DNA of 64,000 nt, from NCBI GenBank assembly GCA_025201345.1, contig JAIXMG010000010.1, positions 310,001-374,000 of the forward strand, written 5' to 3'. Shown in pieces: positions 1 through 9,336 of the stretch. A model generated the notes under the pieces. That model was not told the DNA's origin, searched no databases, and saw only the letters and a list, made by a program, of their open reading frames with translations. Position 1 is the stretch's first letter; each line of letters starts with the position of its first letter. Source of the stretch: Thamnidium elegans (taxonomy: Eukaryota; Mucoromycota; Mucoromycetes; Mucorales; Mucoraceae). Position numbers and translations under genes: made by a program.

Positions 1-80
1 GACATCCACAATTAATATCTATCGATATACCAAGTTAGTATCTTTTATTGCTATATAGATTCCATCCTTTTAAACTTTAC

Positions 81-453
81 CAATACCGCCAGCATAGGGG
101 GATACAAGCTCAGCTGCGTCAGCAAGGTCGGCTCCTTTATTTGCAGCAAACTGAACAACAACCGGGTCGTCTTGATAGTTTGTAGAGAAATCCGAGCTAC
201 GAGCAAACTCTGAATTCTTGAACACATCCGCAAGGATCATGGGTGTGTATACAATGTCTGTATTGTACCTATTTTATATATATATATATATATATAATTA
301 ACATAAAATACACAACATTAAATAGGAGGCTACTTACTTTCGAACAAGTTCTCTAAAAGGAAGCTTACTGTATCGTACCATTGGGGCACAAACGTTAACA
401 CGCTTCTTGCTTTCCAAGATTTCCAAGGGCGTGGTCTTTTTTCTATCTGACAT
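81..453 (-). CDS. tRNA-dihydrouridine synthase, DUS4 type (5' part only)
   Basis: Two exons are visible, 338-453 and 81-268, joined in frame through an AA|G lysine codon. A third exon must lie beyond the left edge, because a GTAAAG donor follows at 75-80. The protein starts MSDRKKTTPLEILE. It then carries the family's N-terminal hallmark around the segment APMVRYSKLPFRELVRKYN, followed by YTPMILADVF and VVQFAAN. These are the FMN-binding barrel start of Dus enzymes and match the Dus4 subfamily, which reduces uridine to dihydrouridine in the tRNA D-loop using FMN and NAD(P)H. The catalytic cysteine region is outside the window. It is transcribed divergently from the membrane gene at 633. Confidence 0.85.
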
Positions 454-632
454 AGTATTGTTGTTTTTATTCCAGAAAGGTAATTTTTAATCCCAAGTGT
501 CACCATTTTTTTTTTTTAAAAAAAAAAAGGTGGCTTGGCGTAGCGTCTGTGTTACTCTTTTTTTTGGATATAATTGTGCCTTAACAAACAAAGCCCAGAT
601 TTTCACTCTTTTTCCTATTATTACATCAAAAA
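454..632. promoter_or_regulatory. divergent promoter region with T12A11 palindrome
   Basis: Short gap between two divergently transcribed genes. It holds an uninterrupted run of 12 T followed by 11 A (506-528), flanked by CACC and GGTG so that the whole block can fold back on itself. No clear TATA box was identified on either side. Calling it a shared promoter is inference from gene orientation. Confidence 0.4.
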
Positions 633-2498
633 ATGGTGCTTTCATATACAAAAAGATTGGTAATGGCTAAAAAAAATTTTGATGGCTTTTTTTCCCTCAA
701 TAAAACAAACAATAATAATAATAATAAAAGCCAAAAAGTGTGTGCATAAATTTAATATATATAAATCGTAGTTTAAACAGTTATCAAAATCAAAATGGAT
801 TAAAATATACTTTGCCTTGGTTATTATTCAAACAATACTGTCTATACCTATTCTGGTAAAGACTTTAGTCAACACAGAAGATGTTCGCAAGACACTACCC
901 ACAAACCCATCTGCAGAATATTCAGACGCACTGTTTGGAAACTACCTTATTACTAAAGAATACAAAATTATATACGAAAACGTGTTATTTATAGTTTATG
1001 AGGTCTGGCGCTTATGGATTTTGACTGATGGGGTATAGTCATATTTTTTATATATATAGAGAGGCATGGTACTTTTTTTTTTCGGTGGTTGTACTAACAA
1101 ATTTCCAGATTGTCCATTTAAATTCTTTGACTATTTTAGCCTCAGCCTGGTTTTCTGTTTTCTCTTGTATATTTAATGTTATGGTAACATATATATATAA
1201 CCCCATAATAGGCACCCCTTCTTAACCCCTTCTATATGTAGTTAGTAATAGAATCCAGAAACTGGGCTTCTTTTGGTTTCGACTCACTAAAATTAGAAAA
1301 CATGCGACTTCAAATCGCCCTTACATCCGTCTTTTTTTTACTTTCCATTCCGGTCATTATCGCCGCTTACAAGTCTTCCAAAGAAATTGGTTGGGAAATT
1401 TATAAAAAAATCGGTAGCAGTAATCATTTAAAATGTAAGTCTCTTCTTGTAGTAAATACGTATGCATTGACATAAAATAAACGATAGACTTGTATCACGA
1501 TGTCCAAAGGTTTGCATTGATCCTCAAGGTCGATATTTTCTTCCAAGTGTTTTTGTTGATCGGAACTACCATCATCTCACAAAATATCATCTTTGTTATC
1601 ATTTCCGTCGCCTTGTCTGTACTTTTGGCGATCGGCTTAATGTTTGCAAGAGTAGCAATTTCAAGAGAAAGCCGGTGGATGATGGCCGTCTTTTTACTGC
1701 TTCAGGTCTTTTTGTTAGCCTGTGATATTTACTGTTTTTTAGGTCTATTCCAGTACCCGTTAACTGAAATATGGTATATCGGCGTTGTCTACGGTAATAT
1801 ATATACATAGAAATGATCTTGTATACTGCTAACACTTTTTATATTCTAGTTTCGGGTTCAATTATTTCTATTACGGTAAGTCTATAAATACTTACATAAC
1901 GCACTTAAACTCACAATTTTCATATAGTTCACTATTTATTTAACAATACAATGCCAATTTAATTTCGGAAAGGGTTTAAAACCATTTGGTAACTTATCCC
2001 ATTTTCTACAAAAATACCCATTTTCTGTTACTTAAACTTTTTCCTTTTTTTGATATAGTTGAATGGTACCCATTTCGAAGCCAAACCCAACCAAAAAAAG
2101 AAGGCTACAGCACAGCCGAGTCCGGCTTAAGGACCCGACGAATCGATGAGCGTATGCCAATCGACGACGATGATGAGCAAGACGTCGGTCTATTGACGAA
2201 ACAAGACGAATTCTACGGGAGAAACGGCGCAATAACCCGTACATCGTTAGAACGCGTGGATTTCGTACCTTATCAGATAAAATTAGACCGCCACCAAGGC
2301 CTTCATAAATTAAACTCGATAGAGTTTAATAATAGTACTGGATTTCCTGTGCATAAATTAGAGGCACAGACCTTGACCGCTTCTTCTTCTTCCGTAATCA
2401 GTATATCGACCGAATCAGATCTAAGTCTGGCAACAAGACCTCCTCCGTATTCTAATACCGATACCGTCATTTCTCTACATCAATCTGATAGATGGTAG
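633..2498 (+). CDS. UPF0658-like multi-pass membrane protein, copy A (long PPxY tail)
   Basis: Eight exons: 633-659, 772-1032, 1109-1183, 1242-1434, 1488-1793, 1850-1875, 1928-1988, 2059-2498. They give a closed frame of 462 residues. About seven hydrophobic segments are separated by conserved motifs: YEVWRLW after the second segment, GWEIYKKIGSS in the middle, then a segment with LKVDIFF, and ISRESRW before a late helix. This order (FGW-x-x-Y-K, LK-x-D-x-F-F, R-E-x) fits the UPF0658 Golgi membrane family known from S. pombe, whose function is unknown. Alone among the intact copies it has a cytosol-like tail of about 145 residues rich in D, R and S, ending with a PPPY motif, a typical binding site for WW domains of Nedd4/Rsp5 ubiquitin ligases. 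First of a tandem array. The family call is from remembered motifs. Confidence 0.75.
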
Positions 2499-2630
2499 TT
2501 GTATTTTATTTTATTTTTTGGTTTATAGAAAAAAAGACGTGAATTAATAAACTATACTTGTATAAAATATTCAGTGTACCCTCATAGATCACGAAAAAAA
2601 ATATTACGTAATGTATTCATATATAAGCCT

Positions 2631-2712
2631 TTGAGGCTGAAATTCACGCAACAGATGACATGTATATAAAAAAGAAATGACCACAAATAATAACACTAAG
2701 CCAAAAATTGAT
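2631..2712 (+). repeat. B-type promoter cassette, copy 1
   Basis: A block reading GCCTTTGAGGCTGAAATTCA, then AGATGACAT, then ACACTAAGCCAAAAA. It recurs before copy C (5455-5530) and at 8703-8777, and in shortened form before the pseudogene (about 13785-13820). It lies 100-180 bases before the start codon of copy B. Conservation beyond the coding region suggests either shared transcription control or simply recent duplication. Confidence 0.6.
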
Positions 2713-2814
2713 AATAATAAAAATATCCTATTTTTTATTTTGTACCTCTTCCTTAATTTTATTTTTTGAACCTTTTTTTTTTTACCTTTATACTTATATA
2801 TATACTTTGAAGTA

Positions 2815-4365
2815 ATGCGATTATTTTCTACAGAAAAACTGGTAACTTTAAATTATGCGCAACTTTACTTTATTGTATATTAACAACATAGCAGTACGCA
2901 GTTTTAAAAAGATCAAAGTGGTCCAGGATCTTTCTGGGATTAGCGCTTTTACAACTGGTTGTAGCTTTAGCCTTTCTAATACCAGCTCTTGTCAACGTCC
3001 GAGCAATGTATTATTACGGACGCGATGCTCTATATAAAATTGATTTAAATACTGACGCTTACGGCCTATACTATAAAGCGTTCAAGATATCAGGAGAATG
3101 TATCATGTTTATTGTCTTTGAAGTTTGGAAACTATCTTTGGCGCTTGATGGTGTAATACACATATAATTTAGCAAAAAAACTCCCTTTCATTTTAATCAA
3201 TTCTTTCTTTTAGGTCCTTCATTCAAATTCTAGAACAATTTGGGCATCGGCTGCATTTACTGTATTTTCGTTTGGTTTCAGTATCCTGGTAAATAAATAA
3301 AAGTGCGCGTATTACCAGCAATGCATATAAATATTAAAACTCAAGTTATGATCTAGATGATTAATGAATCTATCAAATGGATCGAAGTGAGAAATACATT
3401 AGAGACAAATCAAATTCTACCTGACTGGCTAGACGCATTAAAACTAATCAACCAAAATTTATTTATTTCTCTCTCCTGTATCTCGTTTCTCATCATACCC
3501 GCTACGTTTTATTCTGCTGTTAAAGTGGCGAAAGATTTCGGTTGGGACGCTTATAAAAAAATTGGAAGTAGTATTAAAATTCAGAGTAAATATTTTTTTT
3601 TCTCGTTTAATAATACAAATTTCTAACCCTCTTATATAGAGATGTATGTCACTGTACAATGGTTTTCACTGGCGTTAAAAATTGATATTTACTTTGAATT
3701 TTGCGCCTATGCCTTATATTTTTTTTACCTTTTGGCCGGCAATTTTTTAGAAACTCCTGCTTATACCGCTATATTTTCGATCGTGCTTTCAATGTTAATC
3801 ATTACGCTTCCATCTCTTGCTTTATCTCGTTACGCTATCTCCAAGGAAAGCAAGATTATAATGATGTTATTTCTTTTGCTTCAACTTTTATTTTTAGCGT
3901 CTATTTTGTACGTGATGATATCAATGAGGGATATATTAGCCGACTGGTACGCATTCACAGGCTTTTGTAAGAATTTATAACGCTGTTAGTACAAGATATA
4001 TATATATATATTTATTTTTTGATTTGGTTACTATAGGCTTAGCATCTATTATTGCAGTTATAGTAAGTAGAAAAAAAACAGGCATACACCAAGTTATGTG
4101 TGCTAATTCAATTGAGAACAGGGGACAATTGTTCTGGCAATAATGTGTCTATTAAATTTCAATAAGGGTCTAAAAGAATTTGGTAAAAAAAAAGTGATGT
4201 ATAAATGTATGTATATATTAGCTTACCTCTTATAATTTAGTGCAATGGAAGCCGTTTTCAAGGAAAATACCAAGAAGACAATCTGGGATTTACAGTAACA
4301 TGAATCAAGTAGATACATTTCGCAGACTAGAAGAACAACGCGCTGATGAACCAATAGATGACTAG
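2815..4365 (+). CDS. UPF0658-like multi-pass membrane protein, copy B
   Basis: Eight exons: 2815-2841, 2892-3152, 3214-3288, 3357-3585, 3640-3966, 4037-4062, 4122-4182, 4241-4365. They encode 376 residues. Exon number, phases and several exon lengths (27, 75, 26 and 61 bases) equal those of copy A. Motifs in order are FEVWKLSLALDG, FGWDAYKKIGSSIKIQ, LKIDIYFEF and SRYAISKESK, with a short acidic C-terminus ending EPIDD. There are about seven membrane segments and no signal peptide. The first exon (MRLFSTEKL) is short and was chosen because copy C has exactly the same first exon. The tail is much shorter than in copy A and lacks PPxY. Function is unknown; a Golgi or endomembrane location is inferred from the family. 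Confidence 0.75.
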
Positions 4366-4420
4366 TAATCAAGAATATATTTTTTTCTTATCTTTTCTAT
4401 AAATTTACCTATTTTAAGAG

Positions 4421-4565
4421 TATTTATAAACTTGTATTGTGTAACAAATAAAAACCTTGCTGCCAACCCTTAACCAAGTTTGGTAGCTTTTCATCATGTG
4501 AATAAGAGAGTCTTCACGCAACAAATAAATTTATAAATAGCACAATTGGCATTACACTTTTTGTA
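4421..4565. repeat. A-type upstream cassette, copy 1
   Basis: Begins AGTATTTATAAACTTGTATT and continues through a TTTGGTAGC..TTCATCATGTGAATAA stretch. Near-identical copies are at 7967-8095 and 16088-16200. Each copy precedes an A-type gene or relic (4631, 8163, 16326), so it is part of the duplicated module and probably carries both the 3' end of the B-type gene and the promoter of the next gene. Confidence 0.6.
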
Positions 4566-4630
4566 TAGACATCACAGTGGCGACAACATAAAACTAGGAA
4601 ATAGAAAAAAATGTAACTTTGTTTTTAGTG

Positions 4631-5057
4631 AGATAATCAGCTGACGGTGTCAAGTCTATATTATACTCTTGCAATCATACATACAATTGCCTCAGTTGCT
4701 CTTTTGGTAGAATTCAGAACTTAGGATCCTTTCGTTTTCGATTTACTAGAATTTGAGAACATGCGAGTTCAAATCGCTCTTTCCAACATTTTGCTTTCTA
4801 CACCTGCTGTATCGAAATCTTCAAAAGCGGTTGGATAAACAAATTGGCAGTGGTAATAATTTAAAATGTTTTTTTTTTAGACGCGAAGTATAAATAATAA
4901 ACAAATATCATTTATATAGATATTGCTGTACACACTTTGAAAAAATCTTCTTCGGCAATCAGTATTTTATATGAGCCGGATATTAGCGCCACAATTAAAT
5001 ATCTTTTGTATCACAAGTACCACGAATAATATCATGTTCCTACCTCTATCCTATAGT
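4631..5057 (+). pseudogene. relic of an A-type UPF0658-like gene (relic 1)
   Basis: Degraded sequence aligning by eye with three parts of copies A and E. It holds the start of exon 2 (about 4631-4708), most of exon 4 (about 4709-4868), and the C-terminal tail of exon 8 (about 4940-5040, with the recognisable SSSxxISI..EPD stretch). Exon 3 and the membrane segments of exon 5 are absent and stop codons are frequent. The exon 2/exon 4 joint is identical in relic 2, which implies the deletion happened before this piece was duplicated. Confidence 0.7.
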
Positions 5058-5603
5058 GTGGTGAAGCTCGGGGATCACTGACGGAGATCAAAAACGCTCT
5101 TCTTTATAAAATCAAATCCTACTTTACAGTAATAAATCATCGCTCTTCCTTTTTCTGTAAATTTTGTATTATCTAAATTTTGGAGCTTTAGTTTTAAGTT
5201 ATCCTAGTTTTTAGAATTCGATTATTACCAGAAAAACATTCAAAGACAACTCTATTTTCTATCCTAAACCCGTTATTCTATTTTCTATATCGAAATATTA
5301 CTTTATTAAATCAACCTAGAGAGAATTCTATAACCCCCCTATTATCTGAACTCGCTCTATCATATACAACGGTCTCAGCCCAACATTACAATAGATAGTG
5401 CTTATATTTTCTTTTTCGCTCGTTACGTTCATATTGTCATAGTACTCAATATAAGCTTTTGGGGCTGAAGTTCATACACCAGATGACATAAATATATATA
5501 TAAAAAAAGTGACACTAAACCAAAAAAAAAAACGACAATCATAAAAAGACGCAGTTTTTTTTTTTTTTTTTTACTACTTTGTTTTTTTTTTAAAAAAAAA
5601 GTT
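5058..5603. other. gap with promoter cassette copy 2 and T10A9 tract
   Basis: No gene seen. It contains the second B-type promoter cassette (5455-5530; GCTTTTGGGGCTGAAGTTCA and AGATGACATAAATATA) and a T10A9 palindrome (5582-5600) ending four bases before the start codon of copy C. The rest is AT-rich with no open frame of interest. Confidence 0.5.
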
Positions 5604-7168
5604 ATGCGGCTTTTTTCTACAGAAAAACTGGTAAATTTTGAACTTTTACGAACTTACTTTAATATATATTAACAATGAGGTGAAGCGTGCAGTTTTAAAA
5701 AGGTCAAAATCGTCTAAGGTTTTTTTGGGGCTGGCGCTTTTACAACTGGTTACCGCCTTAGCCTTCTTAATACCAGCACTTGTGAATATCCAAAAAATGT
5801 ATCACTATGGATACGGCTTTATATTTTCTGATGACGCTCAATATTATGATGACCTTCTATTTGATGTCATGCTGGACTTAGCCGCTAAAGCATTCAAGGT
5901 ATCAGGAGAATGTATTATGTTAATTCTATTTGAAGTTTGGAAACTATCTTTGGCGCTTGATGGTGTAATGCACGAAATAATTTAGCAAAACCCTTTTAAT
6001 TTTAATTGATTTTGTCTCTTTTTAGGTCCGTCATTCAAATTCTAGAACGATGTGGGCATCGGCTTCTTTTACTATATTCTCGTTCGGTTTCAGTATCCTG
6101 GTAAGTAAAATAGAATACTGTGTTACCAATCAATGCGTATAAATATTAAAATTCGACTTTTAATATAGATGATTACTGAATATATCAAGTGGATCGAAGT
6201 GGGCAAAGAAGTAGAGATACGTAACATGGCCCCTGAATGGGTAGGGGAATTAAAACGAACCAACCTAAATCTACTTATTGCTCTTTCCTGTATCTCGTTT
6301 CTCATCATACCCGCTACGTTTTACACTGCCGTTAAAGTAGCAAAAGATTTCGGTTGGGACGCTTATAAAAAAATCGGAAGTAGTATTAAAATTCAGAGTA
6401 AATATTTTTTTTTCTCGTTTAATAATACAAATGTCTAACCCTCTTATATAGAGATGTATGTCACTGTACAATGGTTTTCACTGGCGTTAAAAATCGACGT
6501 TTATTTTGAATTTTGCGCTTACGGGTTATATTTTTTCTACCTTGTGGTGGCTAATTATAGCCATAGTGATGTTTACTATATTATATTTTCGGTTGTGCTT
6601 TCTATTTTTATCTTAACTGTTCCGTCTTTTATTTTATCTCGTTACGCTATTGCCAAGGAAAGCAAGATCCTGATGACGTTATTTATATTATTTCAACTTT
6701 TGTTTATAGCGTCTATTATATATATAGTAAAAACACTATACTTTGTGGTAGAGGACTGGCACGCAATTGCAGGTTTTTGTAAGGATCTATAATGTTGTTA
6801 GTATATGATATATATTTATTTATTTTTGATTTGTTTGCTACAGGTTCAGCATCTCTTATTGCAGCAATAGTAAGTAAAAATATATAATATATTATATAAA
6901 CTGACGCGATCATGTACAGGGATCAATCGTACTGTCAATAATGTGCCTATTAAATTTCAATAAGGGCCTAAAAGAATTCGGTAAAAAAAAAAAATGGGGA
7001 GAAATAAATATAAGTACATATCAACTTACATACTATAATTTAGTTCAATGGAAGCCATTTTCAAGAAAGACACCAAAAAGACAATCTGCAATTTATAGTA
7101 CCATGAGCCAAGTAGATAGATTTGACGGATTAGAAGCTCAACGTGCTGAAGAACCAATAGACGATTAG
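5604..7168 (+). CDS. UPF0658-like multi-pass membrane protein, copy C
   Basis: Eight exons: 5604-5630, 5680-5964, 6026-6100, 6169-6397, 6452-6778, 6844-6869, 6920-6980, 7044-7168. They encode 384 residues. This is the closest relative of copy B: the same first exon MRLFSTEKL, the same middle segment FGWDAYKKIGSSIKIQ, and the same C-terminal ending EPIDD. Exon 2 is 24 bases longer than in B, adding residues in the loop after the first membrane segment. Introns are also very similar (for example the one after exon 4), so the duplication is recent. Function unknown; membrane location inferred. Confidence 0.75.
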
Positions 7169-7196
7169 CAACCAAAAGCATGTCTTTTTCTTTGTA

Positions 7197-7938
7197 CAGT
7201 GCCTCCATCCCCAAATTTCGTTTTCCAATGAACTGATTTCACTTTAGTCTCTGACCAATTTTCGCTTTTGTTGTTACCAAAGTTCGCTTTTGTAGACATC
7301 AAAGTTCACTTTTGCATTACTCAATTTTCGTGTTTAATTTCAAAGACTTATTAAAATGGAGACATTTTTGAAAGTTGTTTATAGGGCATTGAGCAATACT
7401 GTGAAGAGCCTTTCTGCTAACACTTTTTATTAGCTTCAGTAATTCTAGTTTTCAAATCCTCAGTATCCTGAAACTGACTTCGCTTAACAGCGCCTTTGAA
7501 AATTGACCAGAGGTTTTCAGTTGGATTGAGCTCAGGCGAACAACTACAGCAGATAGTTTCGAGATCAACTATTGCAGAAAAAGAAGACAATAATTTCTTT
7601 CTCTACATATAGCCTAAATAACGGTATATAGCTATAAGGACGACTCCATGAGGGGTCTATCACTCAGCGTAAACCTATATAACTCTTACGAAGAGTAAGG
7701 GAAGTGAACATATAGCTGAATTGATGATGGAGAGCATACATTTATTTACAGAAATACTATAATTTTTCATGTATATAGTTGTTTTGCCCATTAATTGGCT
7801 ACTTATTCTTGGTAGCAGCAAAAGCGAAAATTGAGCCCTTATCAAAACGAACTTTGGCTAATAGAAAAGCGAAAAATGGACTTTATAAAAACGAAAATTG
7901 GTCAGAGACCAAAGCGAAATTTGGGGGTGGAGACACTG
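7197..7938 (-). mobile_element. Tc1/mariner-type element, truncated, with TA target duplication
   Basis: Both ends begin CAGTG(C/T)CTCCA(T/C)CCCC and continue as inverted repeats containing CAAATTTCG and GTCTCTGACCAATTTTCG. The element is flanked by TA on each side (7195-7196 and 7939-7940), as expected for Tc1/mariner insertion. The minus strand of about 7440-7560 encodes the C-terminal motif PELNPTENLWSIFKG, the region of the last catalytic acidic residue in this transposase superfamily. The rest of the transposase is missing, so it is non-autonomous. The matching place behind copy B (TCTATAAATTTACC near 4398) is the empty site, so insertion followed the duplication. Confidence 0.85.
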
Positions 7939-8162
7939 TATAAATTTACCTATTTTAATAATATTTATAAACTTGTATTGTGTAACAAATAAAAACTCTT
8001 AACCAGGTTTGGTATCCTTCATTACGCGAATAAGAGAGTATTAACTCAACGAAGCAACTTATAAATAGCATAATTGGCATTATACTTTTGTTTAGAAATA
8101 ATAATGGTGACAATGCAAAACCAGAAAAGAAAAAAGAAAGTAACTTTGTCATTAATAACAAA

Positions 8163-8590
8163 TTAGGCGGATCAACTGATGATGTAAAGTCAGCATAAAG
8201 TTGCCTCAGTTGCTGTTCTAGTAGAATCCAGAAATTGAACCTATTTTTGCTTTGATGCATTAAAATTAGATAGGTACCATGCAATTTAAAATCACAGTTA
8301 CCGTTATCTTATTTTTACTTTCTATTCTTGACATTATAGCTGCTTCGAAATTTTCAAAAACGATGGGATAAAAACAATCAGCAAGAGTAATCATTTAATA
8401 ATAAACAAATAGCATTTATTACATTTAGGTATTCCAGTACTCAAACTAAGGCATATACTCTGAAAAGATCTTCTTCGCCGATCAGTATTTTCTATAAGCC
8501 GGATATTAGTGTCACAATTAAATTGCCTCCGCATTCTACCAAGAACATTACTATTTTCCTACCTCTATCCAATGGATGGTTGTTTCCTTC
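8163..8590 (+). pseudogene. relic of an A-type UPF0658-like gene (relic 2)
   Basis: Same composition as relic 1: the beginning of exon 2 joined directly to exon 4 (about 8218) and then, after the end of exon 4 (about 8400), the C-terminal tail (about 8450-8560). Stops interrupt every frame. The tail keeps a PPHS version of the PPPY motif of copy A. It is followed by the third B-type promoter cassette (8703-8777), but the B-type gene that should follow is missing. Confidence 0.65.
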
Positions 8591-9336
8591 TTATTTTTTA
8601 GTCTATAGATATATACATACAAAAACTAATAAACTATAACTTGTTACACTCATAGATCACTGAAAAAAAGCTTTAAGTCATATAATCACAGTACTCAGTA
8701 CATATAAGCCTTTGGGGCTGAAATACACACCCCATATGACATGAATATAAAAAAAATTCGATAATCATAAAAAGACTTTTTTTTTTTTTTTTTTTTTTGG
8801 GTGGGATTAATGAACTTATACTAAACTAAGTTATTAAACTACACGATGTTAGAAGAGTCTTCTATACCAGGATCGGGTGTGTACCATTTCTTCATCCATC
8901 GCTTCGGCAACTATAGTATTGGTCATTTTTTTGAACTCCAATTGGTCACCCCTTAAAACATTTTACAGACAGGCTACAGTGGTTTTTTTTTTTGGATGAT
9001 GGAATAAATCTTTGGATGTTTTATTAAAAAAAAATGTCGTACGCCTCTACAGTAGTTTACGTTTGAAAATATAAAAATTGAGACTCAAATACAAACTTCA
9101 GAATCTGTAATAAAATGTTTGATCGCTCGGTATACTTCTTGGAAAGTCCAATATAACTTTCAATTGACCAAGTTGAGTCATTGCCAGATAGATTATCTTT
9201 GCATGAGCAGTATAAAACAACCTGCGCGTAAAATACACAAAGAAAGTGAATTTTATTGCCTTTGACAATTTGATAAAATTTGTACAATGGATAATAATTA
9301 ATACGTAAAAGAATAAAAACATTGAGGATGTGTACT
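8591..9336. other. gap with orphan promoter cassette and poly-T breakpoint
   Basis: Contains B-type promoter cassette copy 3 (8703-8777), which stops at a run of about 22 T (8778-8799). Beyond that point similarity to the array ends, so the T-run marks the boundary of the module. No gene was recognised between 8800 and 9336. Confidence 0.45.
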
